Origin: Pseudomonas californiensis
GTDB taxonomy: Bacteria; Pseudomonadota; Gammaproteobacteria; Pseudomonadales; Pseudomonadaceae
Direction: 5' to 3'
Length of the DNA: 64,000 bases
NCBI RefSeq assembly: GCF_021147775.1
Contig: NZ_JAGTPK010000001.1
Coordinates: 62,001-126,000 of the forward strand
The translations under genes were made by a program, and so were the position numbers. The notes below the pieces were generated by a model, which was given only the letters and a program-made list of their open reading frames with translations, searched no databases and was not told the origin of the DNA. Below, piece by piece: positions 36,757 through 46,720 of this stretch (position 1 is the stretch's first letter; each line of letters opens with the position of its first letter).

Positions 36757-37494
36757 TTATTGCTGTTGCAGCAACCAACGGCGTGGGCCTGGACGTAGCT
36801 CTGGCATCTGATCAGTCCCGGCGTTGTTCACTGCCTGGAAGATTTCGAGCTGCTTGCCTTTACGGGCAAAGATCCATGGATTGCCCTGCTCGGCCTTCTC
36901 CAGCCACATGCTGTCGTATTCGCCGCTCATGGCCGCGCAGTCGCCTGCAAGGCAAAGCGCGTAACGATCGTTTTCCGGGAGACCCTGCACGCTACCGTCA
37001 GGCATGAACTGCACGGTGCTGCCCTGGCCGTCACCTTCGACGATGGTCCATTTGCCGCCCATATAGGCGCTATAGAGTGCTTTTTCGAAGCTTGTACCTG
37101 GCTGTGCGCCTTCGGCGGCCGGGTTCTCCGGTTTTTCGAAATGCTGCTCAGGGCCTGACTCGCTGGCGGACTGAACAAGCTCGTCACCTTTGACGCTCAG
37201 GTCTTCAAAGAAATTGCCGTAGAAATCGACGTGCAGTTTGCCTTCGGCGGCGCTGACAATTTTGCCTTCACCCAGCTCGAAGCCGTTCGAGTACACGGCC
37301 TGGTTGGCTTTCGAATTGATCTGCCATTCCAGGTTCGGACCATTGGCGAGCAGAGCCTGACGCAGGTTGCCTTGTTTGACCGCGGCGTTGATAGCGGTCT
37401 GGTTGATCCAGGTGCCGTCCGGGTTGCGGTCGGCGTGGCTGGCGCAGCCGCCCAGTATTAAGGCGATCAGCGAAATGGCGAGCGCGGAGCGCAT
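36757..37494 (-). CDS. Predicted lipoprotein, function unknown
   Basis: A 245-residue protein with a lipoprotein signal ending in LILGGCAS (lipobox LGGC, Cys17). Mature protein: a first half beginning DGTWINQTAINAAVKQGNLRQALLANGPNLEWQINSKANQAVYSNGFELGEGKI, resembling repeated beta-strand lipocalin-like fragments, and a second half ALYSAYMGGKWTIVEGDGQGSTVQFMPDGSVQGLPENDRYALCLAGDCAAM with two Cys that may pair. It is outer-membrane-directed (Ala-Ser after Cys). Common in Pseudomonas, with no known role. Confidence 0.8.
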   Translation of the reverse strand: MRSALAISLIALILGGCASHADRNPDGTWINQTAINAAVKQGNLRQALLANGPNLEWQINSKANQAVYSNGFELGEGKIVSAAEGKLHVDFYGNFFEDLSVKGDELVQSASESGPEQHFEKPENPAAEGAQPGTSFEKALYSAYMGGKWTIVEGDGQGSTVQFMPDGSVQGLPENDRYALCLAGDCAAMSGEYDSMWLEKAEQGNPWIFARKGKQLEIFQAVNNAGTDQMPELRPGPRRWLLQQQ

Positions 37495-37549
37495 AACAGA
37501 TTCCTTCCTTCAGGGAGAACGGAGCGCACGACACGCTCCGTCGGGGGAT

Positions 37550-37930
37550 TTATTCGATGACGAGGATCGCGTCCATCTCGACCTGGGCGCCGCGTGGCAA
37601 TGCAGCAACGCCAATGGCAGCACGCGCAGGGTAAGGCTGGGCGAAGTAGGTGCCCATGATCTCGTTGACCTTGGCGAAATGGCCCAGATCAGTCAGGAAG
37701 ATGTTCAGCTTGACGATATCCTTGAAGGAGCCGCCTGCAGCTTCGGCCACTGACTTGAGGTTCTCGAACACCTGAGTGATCTGAGCCTCGATGCCTTCGA
37801 CCAGTTCCATGGTGGCTGGATTCAACGGAATCTGCCCGGACATGTAGACAGTGTTGCCAGCTTTGATGGCCTGGGAATAGGGGCCAATGGCCGCAGGGGC
37901 TTTATCGCTGGTGATGACAGTCTTGGTCAT
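37550..37930 (-). CDS. ridA: RidA family enamine/imine deaminase
   Basis: A 126-residue trimeric YjgF/YER057c/UK114 protein. Family marks are [45 protein letters not shown] and the C-terminal [22 protein letters not shown] with the catalytic Arg. It hydrolyses reactive 2-aminoacrylate released by PLP enzymes. It is directly downstream of spoT on the same strand, a conserved arrangement (spoT-ridA). Confidence 0.94.
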   Translation of the reverse strand: MTKTVITSDKAPAAIGPYSQAIKAGNTVYMSGQIPLNPATMELVEGIEAQITQVFENLKSVAEAAGGSFKDIVKLNIFLTDLGHFAKVNEIMGTYFAQPYPARAAIGVAALPRGAQVEMDAILVIE

Positions 37931-37954
37931 GAAGAACTCCTGAAGGTTGGTTGC

Positions 37955-40060
37955 CTACGCACGCATGCGAGTGATTCGAGTGACCCCGGTCAAGGCGCGC
38001 AGTTTTTTGATGACGCGGGCCAGATGCACGCGGTCGTGCACGCTGACCACCAGTTGGACCACGCTGATGCGACCATCGCGTTCATCCATACTGATTTTTT
38101 CGATATTGCCATCGGCAGCATTCACGCTGCTGGCCAGCAAGGCGATCAGGCCGCGCTGATGCTCCAGTTCGACACGCAGCTCGACATTGAATTCGCCTGT
38201 GACGTCCTTGGCCCAGGACAACTGAATGCATTTTTCCGGATTGTGGCGAATTTCGCTGATGTTGCGGCAGTTATCCAGGTGCACAACCATGCCCTTGCCT
38301 GCGGACAGGTGGCCGACAATCGGGTCGCCCGGGATCGGTGTGCAACACTTGGCGTAGCTGAGTACCAGACCTTCGGTGCCGCGAATGGCCAGCGGACCTT
38401 CGGGGCTTGGCAGTTGATCGCCTTCGCCCAGCAGGCGGCGCGCAACCACATAGGCCATGCGATTGCCCAGGCCGATGTCTTCGAGCAGGTCTTCCAGCAC
38501 TTCGGCCCTGTATTCGTTCAGGGCCAGTTGAATGCGCTCGGCAGAAATCTTGTCCAGACTGCTTTCAAAGCCGTTAAGCACCTTGTTCAGCAGGCGTTCG
38601 CCCAGACTGATGGATTCGGATCGACGTTGCAGCTTGAGAGCGTGACGAATGTGCGTACGTGCCTTGCCGGTGACAACGAAGTTCAGCCATGCCGGGTTCG
38701 GGCGTGCGCCGGGGGCGCTGACAATTTCGACGGTCGAACCACTTTGCAGCGGCTCCGAAAGCGGTGCCAGACGGCGGTTGATCCGGCAAGCGATGCAGCT
38801 GTTGCCAACGTCGGTGTGCACCGCGTAGGCGAAGTCCACCGCCGTGGAGCCTTTGGGCAGCTCCATGATCCGGCCTTTGGGCGTAAAGACGTAGACCTCG
38901 TCCGGGAACAGGTCGATCTTGACGCTTTCGATGAATTCCAGCGAGTTGCCGGCACGCTGCTGCATTTCCAGCACGCCCTTGACCCATTGGCGCGCCCGCG
39001 CATGAGTACCTTTCGGCTGTTCGTCATCGCTGGATTTGTAGAGCCAGTGCGCGGCAATCCCGTTGTTGGCCATCTCTTCCATTTCACGCGTGCGGATCTG
39101 GATTTCGATGGGCACGCCATGCATGCCGAACAATGTGGTGTGCAGCGACTGATAGCCGTTGGCCTTGGGGATTGCGATGTAATCCTTGAAGCGGCCCGGC
39201 AACGGTTTGTACAAGTTATGCACAGCGCCCAGCACGCGGTAACAGGTATCGACCTTGTCCACGATGATGCGGAACGCGTAGACGTCCATGATCTCGTTGA
39301 AGGCGCGGCGCTTGCCGCGCATCTTCTTGTAGATGCCGTAAAGGTGTTTCTGCCGCCCGCTGACGTCGCCTTCGATGCCATCGACGGCCAGACAATGACT
39401 CAGCGACTCCTCGATCTTGTTGACCAGTTCCTTGCGGTTGCCTCGGGCGCGTTTGACGGCCTGATTGATCCGCGACGAACGCATCGGGTACATCGCCTTG
39501 AAACCCAGGTCCTCGAACTCGATACGCACACTGTGCATGCCAAGACGATTGGCAATGGGGGCGTAGATTTCGAGGGTTTCCTTGGCAATTCTGCGGCGTT
39601 TCTCGCCGGACAGGACTTCCAGCGTACGCATGTTGTGCAGGCGGTCGGCGAGCTTGACCAGGATCACGCGAATATCACGTGCCATGGCCATGGCCATCTT
39701 CTGGAAGTTCTCAGCCTGGGCTTCGGCCTTGGTCTCGAAATTCATCTGGGTCAGTTTGCTGACCCCGTCGACCAGTTCCGCGACGGTTTCGCCAAATTGC
39801 GCGCTGAGCGCTTCTTTGGCAATACCGGTGTCTTCGATGACGTCATGCAGCATCGCGGCCATCAGGCTTTGATGGTCCATGTGCATGTCAGCGAGGATGT
39901 TCGCAACCGCGAGTGGGTGCGTTACGTAAGCTTCACCGCTGCGACGGCGTTGGCCGTCGTGCGCTTGTTCGGCGTAGAAATACGCCCGGCGGACCAGGTT
40001 GACCTGTTCCTTGCCGAGATAGGCAGACAGTCTTTCGGCGAGGGCGTCTATGCTTGGCAA
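37955..40060 (-). CDS. spoT: Bifunctional (p)ppGpp synthetase/hydrolase SpoT
   Basis: A 701-residue SpoT. I place the start at TTG 40060 (reads LPSIDALAERLSAYLG) because AGGGAG lies 7-8 nt upstream; a TTG six codons earlier has none. It has an N-terminal HD hydrolase (MLHDVIEDTG), a synthetase domain (RIIVDKVDTCYRVLGAVHNLY, GRFKDYIAIPKANGYQSLHT), a TGS domain (VYVFTPKGRIMELPKGSTAVDFAYAVH), a conserved Cys region (SYAKCCTPIPGD) and a C-terminal ACT domain. It sets ppGpp during starvation. Located with rpoZ and gmk upstream and ridA downstream. Confidence 0.95.
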   Translation of the reverse strand: MPSIDALAERLSAYLGKEQVNLVRRAYFYAEQAHDGQRRRSGEAYVTHPLAVANILADMHMDHQSLMAAMLHDVIEDTGIAKEALSAQFGETVAELVDGVSKLTQMNFETKAEAQAENFQKMAMAMARDIRVILVKLADRLHNMRTLEVLSGEKRRRIAKETLEIYAPIANRLGMHSVRIEFEDLGFKAMYPMRSSRINQAVKRARGNRKELVNKIEESLSHCLAVDGIEGDVSGRQKHLYGIYKKMRGKRRAFNEIMDVYAFRIIVDKVDTCYRVLGAVHNLYKPLPGRFKDYIAIPKANGYQSLHTTLFGMHGVPIEIQIRTREMEEMANNGIAAHWLYKSSDDEQPKGTHARARQWVKGVLEMQQRAGNSLEFIESVKIDLFPDEVYVFTPKGRIMELPKGSTAVDFAYAVHTDVGNSCIACRINRRLAPLSEPLQSGSTVEIVSAPGARPNPAWLNFVVTGKARTHIRHALKLQRRSESISLGERLLNKVLNGFESSLDKISAERIQLALNEYRAEVLEDLLEDIGLGNRMAYVVARRLLGEGDQLPSPEGPLAIRGTEGLVLSYAKCCTPIPGDPIVGHLSAGKGMVVHLDNCRNISEIRHNPEKCIQLSWAKDVTGEFNVELRVELEHQRGLIALLASSVNAADGNIEKISMDERDGRISVVQLVVSVHDRVHLARVIKKLRALTGVTRITRMRA

Positions 40061-40120
40061 GGTGATACTCCCTGCCAATGGCTTTTGACCTGCGCCGTAC
40101 TACGTCGACCCGGCATAGGC

Positions 40121-40384
40121 TTAGACGGCCTCGTTGGACTCGTCCTCGAACGCCGCGAACAAAGGTTCGTCTTCGACAATTTCGGCTTCTGCGATAACAG
40201 CGTAATCCATCAGGCCAGCTGCGATTTCACGCAGGGCAACAACGGTAGGCTTGTCGTTTTCCCATGCCAGCTTCGGTTCTTTGCCGCCAGTGGCGAGCTG
40301 ACGCGAGCGCTTGGTAGCGAGCATGACCAGCTCGAAGCGGTTATCGACGTGTTCTAGGCAGTCTTCAACGGTCACGCGGGCCAT
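40121..40384 (-). CDS. rpoZ: RNA polymerase omega subunit
   Basis: An 87-residue protein starting [34 protein letters not shown], the canonical RpoZ sequence, with an acidic C-terminus. Omega helps assemble the beta' subunit and forms part of the ppGpp binding site of RNA polymerase. It lies between gmk and spoT in the conserved gmk-rpoZ-spoT order. Start ATG 40384 replaces a longer frame whose first 27 residues are not RpoZ-like. Confidence 0.97.
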   Translation of the reverse strand: MARVTVEDCLEHVDNRFELVMLATKRSRQLATGGKEPKLAWENDKPTVVALREIAAGLMDYAVIAEAEIVEDEPLFAAFEDESNEAV

Positions 40385-40531
40385 GGGTATTCCTCGTAGC
40401 AAATGCGTATGCGCGATGCCCGGATGGGCGAGCGGACTCGATAGTTTACAAGCGGACAGCCACATGCATCAAGCATCAAGCCACCGACGGTATGCTTTTA
40501 ACGTGCAGCGTGCCGCTTTGAAATGGCTGAA

Positions 40532-42029
<1,498 letters not shown>

Positions 42030-42323
42030 GGGGAGTACCTCTTGATTCAGTCCATGAACGCGGCCGGGTGACTGTCATGGATCTCGTGAAAGCCGACTGG
42101 CTGCAAAGGCGCAGGATTGTAGCGCAGTGCAGCGCGGGCACCCAATGCGTCAATGTGACAAACGATGCAAGGCACCGTTGGCTCGAGCGTGCTAGGTCGT
42201 AAAGCCCCGGCCCAGAGCCGTTGCAGTAGGTTGGGGCGGTGCATATGAGTTTTAGAGATGCCCAGCTTGGGCTATGGCCTCTATAATGTCCGGCAGTTTT
42301 CCGTCTCAGTACAGGTATCCCAG

Positions 42324-43046
42324 ATGAAACGTCCAAGTGGTCGCGCCGCCGATCAGCTCCGCTCGATCCGCATCACCCGCAACTACACCAAACACGCCGA
42401 GGGTTCTGTGCTGGTCGAGTTCGGTGACACGAAAGTCATTTGCACCGTCAGCGTCGAAAACGGCGTCCCCCGTTTTCTGAAAGGCCAGGGCCAGGGTTGG
42501 CTGACCGCCGAGTACGGCATGCTGCCGCGCGCGACTGGCGAGCGTAACCAGCGTGAAGCCAGCCGTGGCAAGCAGGGTGGTCGCACGCTGGAGATCCAGC
42601 GCCTGATCGGCCGTTCGCTACGCGCCGCACTGGACATGTCCAAGCTGGGCGACGTTACGCTGTATGTCGACTGCGATGTTATCCAGGCTGACGGCGGCAC
42701 GCGTACGGCTTCTATCACGGGTGCGATGGTGGCGCTGGCGGATGCGTTGAAAGTGATCAAGAAACGTGGCGGCCTGAAAGGTGGCGACCCGCTCAAGCAG
42801 ATGATTGCTGCGGTTTCTGTCGGCATGTATCAAGGCGAGCCTGTGCTTGATCTGGACTACCTGGAGGACTCGGCCGCCGAGACTGACCTGAACGTGGTGA
42901 TGACCAGCGCAGGCGGTTTCATCGAAGTCCAGGGCACTGCTGAAGGCGCACCCTTCCAGCCGGAAGAATTGAATGCGATGCTGGCGTTGGCTCAGAAGGG
43001 TATGACTGAGCTGTTCGAATTGCAGCGCGCCGCATTGGCCGACTGA
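42324..43046 (+). CDS. rph: Ribonuclease PH
   Basis: A 240-residue phosphorolytic exoribonuclease starting [40 protein letters not shown]. The conserved [38 protein letters not shown] region includes the catalytic Asp residues. It trims tRNA 3' ends. The 294-nt gap to yicC carries a TATAAT at 42282-42287, about 40 nt upstream of the start, a likely -10. Confidence 0.96.
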   Translation: MKRPSGRAADQLRSIRITRNYTKHAEGSVLVEFGDTKVICTVSVENGVPRFLKGQGQGWLTAEYGMLPRATGERNQREASRGKQGGRTLEIQRLIGRSLRAALDMSKLGDVTLYVDCDVIQADGGTRTASITGAMVALADALKVIKKRGGLKGGDPLKQMIAAVSVGMYQGEPVLDLDYLEDSAAETDLNVVMTSAGGFIEVQGTAEGAPFQPEELNAMLALAQKGMTELFELQRAALAD

Positions 43047-43065
43047 TACTTCAGGGGGAAGGACG

Positions 43066-43437
43066 ATGAGTGATGATCTTCAGCAACCGTTGAACAAACC
43101 GGCTCAAAGCGCTCGGCAATGGGCGATGTTCTGTCACTTGTCTGCATTCTTCGGGCTTATCTTCCCTTTCGGCAACCTGCTGGGGCCGTTGATTCTCTGG
43201 CAGATGAAGAAAGAAGCCGATCCCTTTATTGACTCGCAAGGCAAGGAAGCGCTGAATTTTCAGATTACGGTCGCGATCGCCGCCACCGTCAGCATGCTGT
43301 TGATGGTGGTTGTCATCGGCTTCGCGCTGTTGATGCTGGTGGGTATCGGTGCTTTGGTGCTGACCATCATCGCCGGCGTAAAAGCCAACGACGGACTGGA
43401 TTATCGGTATCCGTTCACCTGGCGTCTGCTGAAGTAA
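43066..43437 (+). CDS. DUF4870 (Tic20-like) membrane protein
   Basis: A 123-residue protein with GGGGGAAGGACG before the start. The N-terminal polar part is followed by WAMFCHLSAFFGLIFPFGNLLGPLILWQMKKEADPFIDSQGKEALNFQITV, the DUF4870 signature with the F-x-D-x-x-G-K-E-A-x-N-F-Q motif, and three to four spans. The family is of unknown function, sometimes compared with Tic20. An intrinsic terminator follows. Confidence 0.88.
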   Translation: MSDDLQQPLNKPAQSARQWAMFCHLSAFFGLIFPFGNLLGPLILWQMKKEADPFIDSQGKEALNFQITVAIAATVSMLLMVVVIGFALLMLVGIGALVLTIIAGVKANDGLDYRYPFTWRLLK

Positions 43438-43456
43438 GGCAACGCCCGGGCAACGC

Positions 43457-43483
43457 AAAAAGCCGACATGAAGTCGGCTTTTT
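43457..43483. terminator. Bidirectional terminator between DUF4870 gene and crc
   Basis: AAAAAGCCGAC-atgaa-GTCGGCTTTTT: a 7-bp GC-rich stem extended by A-T pairs, with T5 on both strands, so it can serve both converging genes. Confidence 0.9.
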
Positions 43484-43506
43484 CGTGTGCGCTGGGTGCA
43501 TGACTA

Positions 43507-44286
43507 TCAGATAGTCAGGGTCCAGTCGTAGTCCACGATCAATGGCGCGTGTTGCGAGAAGCGCGGCTGGCGCGGCAAGCGGGCGCTACGCACGAAGCGG
43601 CGCAGGCCTGGCGTCAGGATCTGATAATCGAAGCGCCAGCCCAGATTCAGCATCTCGGCCTGTTCGCTGTCCGGCCACCAGCTGTACTGATCACCTTCAC
43701 GGCTCACTTCACGCAGGGCATCGACGTAACCCATGGTGCCGACGATCTCGTCCATCCAGGCGCGCTCGGGTGCGAGGAAGCCTGGGGACTGCTGGCTGTC
43801 ACGCCAGTTCTTGATGTCGAGCTTCTGTTGTGCCACGTAGAGCGATCCGCAATAGATGTACTCGCGACGCTTGCGGCGTTGCTTGTCCATGTATTTGCCG
43901 AAATCGTCCATGAGCTTGAATTTTTGATTCAAGTCTTCATCCCCGTTCATCCCGGAAGGGAAAAGCAGGGTGGCAATACTGACTTTGTCGAAATCTGCTT
44001 GCAGGTAACGCCCGTAGCGGTCGGCTGTCTCGAAGCCGAGGCCGCTGATTACCGCCTTCGGCTGCAACCGCGAATAAAGCGCCACGCCACCCTGGGCGGG
44101 TACTTCAGCTTCGCAGGCATAGAGGAAGTAGCCATCCAGCTGAAAGGCTGGATCATCCAGTTCAAAGGTGGAGGCGCGGGTGTCCTGTAAGCAGATGACG
44201 TCGGCATTCTGAGCTTGCAGCCAGCTGAGCAACCCACGCTCGACCGCAGCCTGAATGCCATTCACGTTCACACTGATGATCCGCAT
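43507..44286 (-). CDS. crc: Catabolite repression control protein Crc
   Basis: A 259-residue protein of the exonuclease III fold starting MRIISVNVNGIQAAVERGLLSWLQAQNADVICLQDTRAS. Length, sequence and the neighbouring divergent pyrE match Pseudomonas Crc. Residues such as FLYACEAEVPAQGG, GLGFETADRYGRYLQADF and NLGWRFDYQILTPGLRRFVRSARL are Crc-typical rather than XthA-typical. Crc has no nuclease activity; it stabilises Hfq on A-rich target mRNAs to repress use of secondary carbon sources, antagonised by CrcZ-type RNAs. Confidence 0.95.
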   Translation of the reverse strand: MRIISVNVNGIQAAVERGLLSWLQAQNADVICLQDTRASTFELDDPAFQLDGYFLYACEAEVPAQGGVALYSRLQPKAVISGLGFETADRYGRYLQADFDKVSIATLLFPSGMNGDEDLNQKFKLMDDFGKYMDKQRRKRREYIYCGSLYVAQQKLDIKNWRDSQQSPGFLAPERAWMDEIVGTMGYVDALREVSREGDQYSWWPDSEQAEMLNLGWRFDYQILTPGLRRFVRSARLPRQPRFSQHAPLIVDYDWTLTI

Positions 44287-44368
44287 AAATGGCCCCAAAA
44301 ATCACGTGCGTGTATGATACCCGAGCTCTACCTAATTAGCTAAATCCGTGGTATTCGGGGCTTTTTTC

Positions 44369-45010
44369 ATGCAAGCGTATCAACGCGATTTCATCCGTTT
44401 TGCCATCGACCGCGGTGTACTGCGCTTCGGTGAGTTCACGCTCAAGTCCGGGCGCACCAGCCCGTACTTCTTCAATGCCGGGCTGTTCAACAGTGGTTCG
44501 GCTTTGGCGCAGCTGGGCCGTTTCTACGCGGCTGCAGTCGTCGAGAGCGGTATTTCCTTCGATGTTCTGTTCGGCCCCGCTTACAAGGGTATCCCTTTGG
44601 CAGCCGCGACTGCCGTGGCATTGGCCGAGCATCATGACCTGGATCTGCCTTGGTGCTTCAATCGCAAGGAAGCCAAGGCGCATGGCGAAGGTGGCAGCCT
44701 GGTGGGCGCGCCCTTGACCGGCAATGTGCTGATCATCGACGACGTGATCACCGCGGGCACCGCGATTCGCGAAGTCATGCAGATCATCAAGGACCAGAGT
44801 GCGACGGCTGCGGGCGTGCTGATTGCGCTCAATCGCCAGGAGCGCGGCAATGGTGAGCTGTCGGCGATCCAGGAAGTCGAGCGCGATTTCGGGATTCCGG
44901 TAGTCAGCATCGTGTCGCTCAATCAAGTGCTGGAGTTTCTTGCTGACGATCCTCAGCTTAAACAGCATCTGCCTGCGGTCGAGGCTTATCGCGCTCAATA
45001 CGGCATTTAA
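44369..45010 (+). CDS. pyrE: Orotate phosphoribosyltransferase
   Basis: A 213-residue PyrE starting at ATG 44369 ([38 protein letters not shown]). The PRPP-binding loop is [16 protein letters not shown] at about 120-135, and [12 protein letters not shown] precedes it. It makes OMP from orotate. The only ribosome-binding-like run is CGGGG 8 nt upstream, followed by six T residues right before the start; with CCCGA at 44320-44324 this can pair into a weak 5-bp hairpin, which might act as an attenuator. Confidence 0.95.
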   Translation: MQAYQRDFIRFAIDRGVLRFGEFTLKSGRTSPYFFNAGLFNSGSALAQLGRFYAAAVVESGISFDVLFGPAYKGIPLAAATAVALAEHHDLDLPWCFNRKEAKAHGEGGSLVGAPLTGNVLIIDDVITAGTAIREVMQIIKDQSATAAGVLIALNRQERGNGELSAIQEVERDFGIPVVSIVSLNQVLEFLADDPQLKQHLPAVEAYRAQYGI

Positions 45011-45067
45011 AGTGGGCACGCTGCGTGGTGCGTCGCTGGTTGCACATCCTGCAATGCGCAGACGCTC

Positions 45068-45670
45068 ATGCGTGCGCTAAGCCTTCTGGGGCTGTGTCTG
45101 TCGCTGGAGGCATTGTTGCCTTTTGCTGTTCAGGCCGCCGACGTACCGCAAATGCAGCTTTATCGCTATATCGACAACCGCGGCGTGACCGTGCTGGATC
45201 GCCAGGGCGTGCCGCCCGAATACGTTGCCAAGGGCTATGAGGTGTTGAACGCGCGAGGCCGGGTGGTGCAAGTCGTACCTCCTGCGCCGACTGCGGATCA
45301 GGTTCGTCAGGCCGAAGCCGACAAGGCACAGGCGGCTGCCAATGCGCAATTGATGAGCCTTTACAGCAGCGTGGACGAAGTCGACCGTGTCAAAGCCCGC
45401 AAGCTGGGCGAGCTGGATACGCTGATTGGCGTTGCCCAAGGCAACATCCAGGGTCTTGCGGCGCAACAGCGCAGCTTGCAGGGCCAGGCTGCGGATCAGG
45501 AGCGGGCAGGCCGTCCGGTGCCCCAGGCGATTATTGACCAGCTCAGCGACTTGCAAGATCAGCAGCAGAGGCTTCAGGGCGACATTGCTGGCTACCAGGC
45601 TGCGCGTACGAAAGCCGAGGCCGGCTTTGCGGTTGATCGGGCCAGGGTGCAGCGTTTGATGGCCCAGTAG
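45068..45670 (+). CDS. DUF4124 domain periplasmic protein
   Basis: A 200-residue exported protein. The signal peptide (LSLLGLCLSLEALLPFAVQAA) is followed by a DUF4124 domain (MQLYRYIDNRGVTVLDRQGVPPEYVAKGYEVLNARGRVVQVVPPAP, about 27-75) and a long helical region (80-200) with Gln/Ala-rich heptads, probably a coiled coil. The family is widespread in Pseudomonas with no known function. It follows pyrE on the same strand and ends at an intrinsic terminator. Confidence 0.85.
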   Translation: MRALSLLGLCLSLEALLPFAVQAADVPQMQLYRYIDNRGVTVLDRQGVPPEYVAKGYEVLNARGRVVQVVPPAPTADQVRQAEADKAQAAANAQLMSLYSSVDEVDRVKARKLGELDTLIGVAQGNIQGLAAQQRSLQGQAADQERAGRPVPQAIIDQLSDLQDQQQRLQGDIAGYQAARTKAEAGFAVDRARVQRLMAQ

Positions 45671-45722
45671 CCGGCTGCAGCTGAGACAGGATGGTCCTGC
45701 TGCGGTGTTTTCGGTAGTGCAT

Positions 45723-45758
45723 AAAAAGGCCCCACGAGCTTTGGCTGGTGGGGCCTTT
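45723..45758. terminator. Bidirectional terminator between DUF4124 gene and argB
   Basis: AAAAAGGCCCCAC...GTGGGGCCTTT encloses a second short pairing (GAGC/GGCT) and has T/A flanks on both strands. It lies 53 nt past the DUF4124 stop and 29 nt past the argB stop. Confidence 0.85.
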
Positions 45759-45786
45759 ATGCATCACGCGCAGCTGTTGCGCGTGA

Positions 45787-46692
<906 letters not shown>

Positions 46693-46720
46693 TCATGGCT
46701 CCAGTCAAAAGGGAAAACAA

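Noticed and set aside
37955..40060. Annotating the rel/spot gene as relA
   Set aside because: An intact HD hydrolase motif (HDVIEDTG) and the gmk-rpoZ neighbourhood identify it as SpoT.
38024..40357. 777-residue plus-strand frame opposite spoT
   Set aside because: Antisense shadow of spoT and rpoZ with no domain content; typical of GC-rich third positions.
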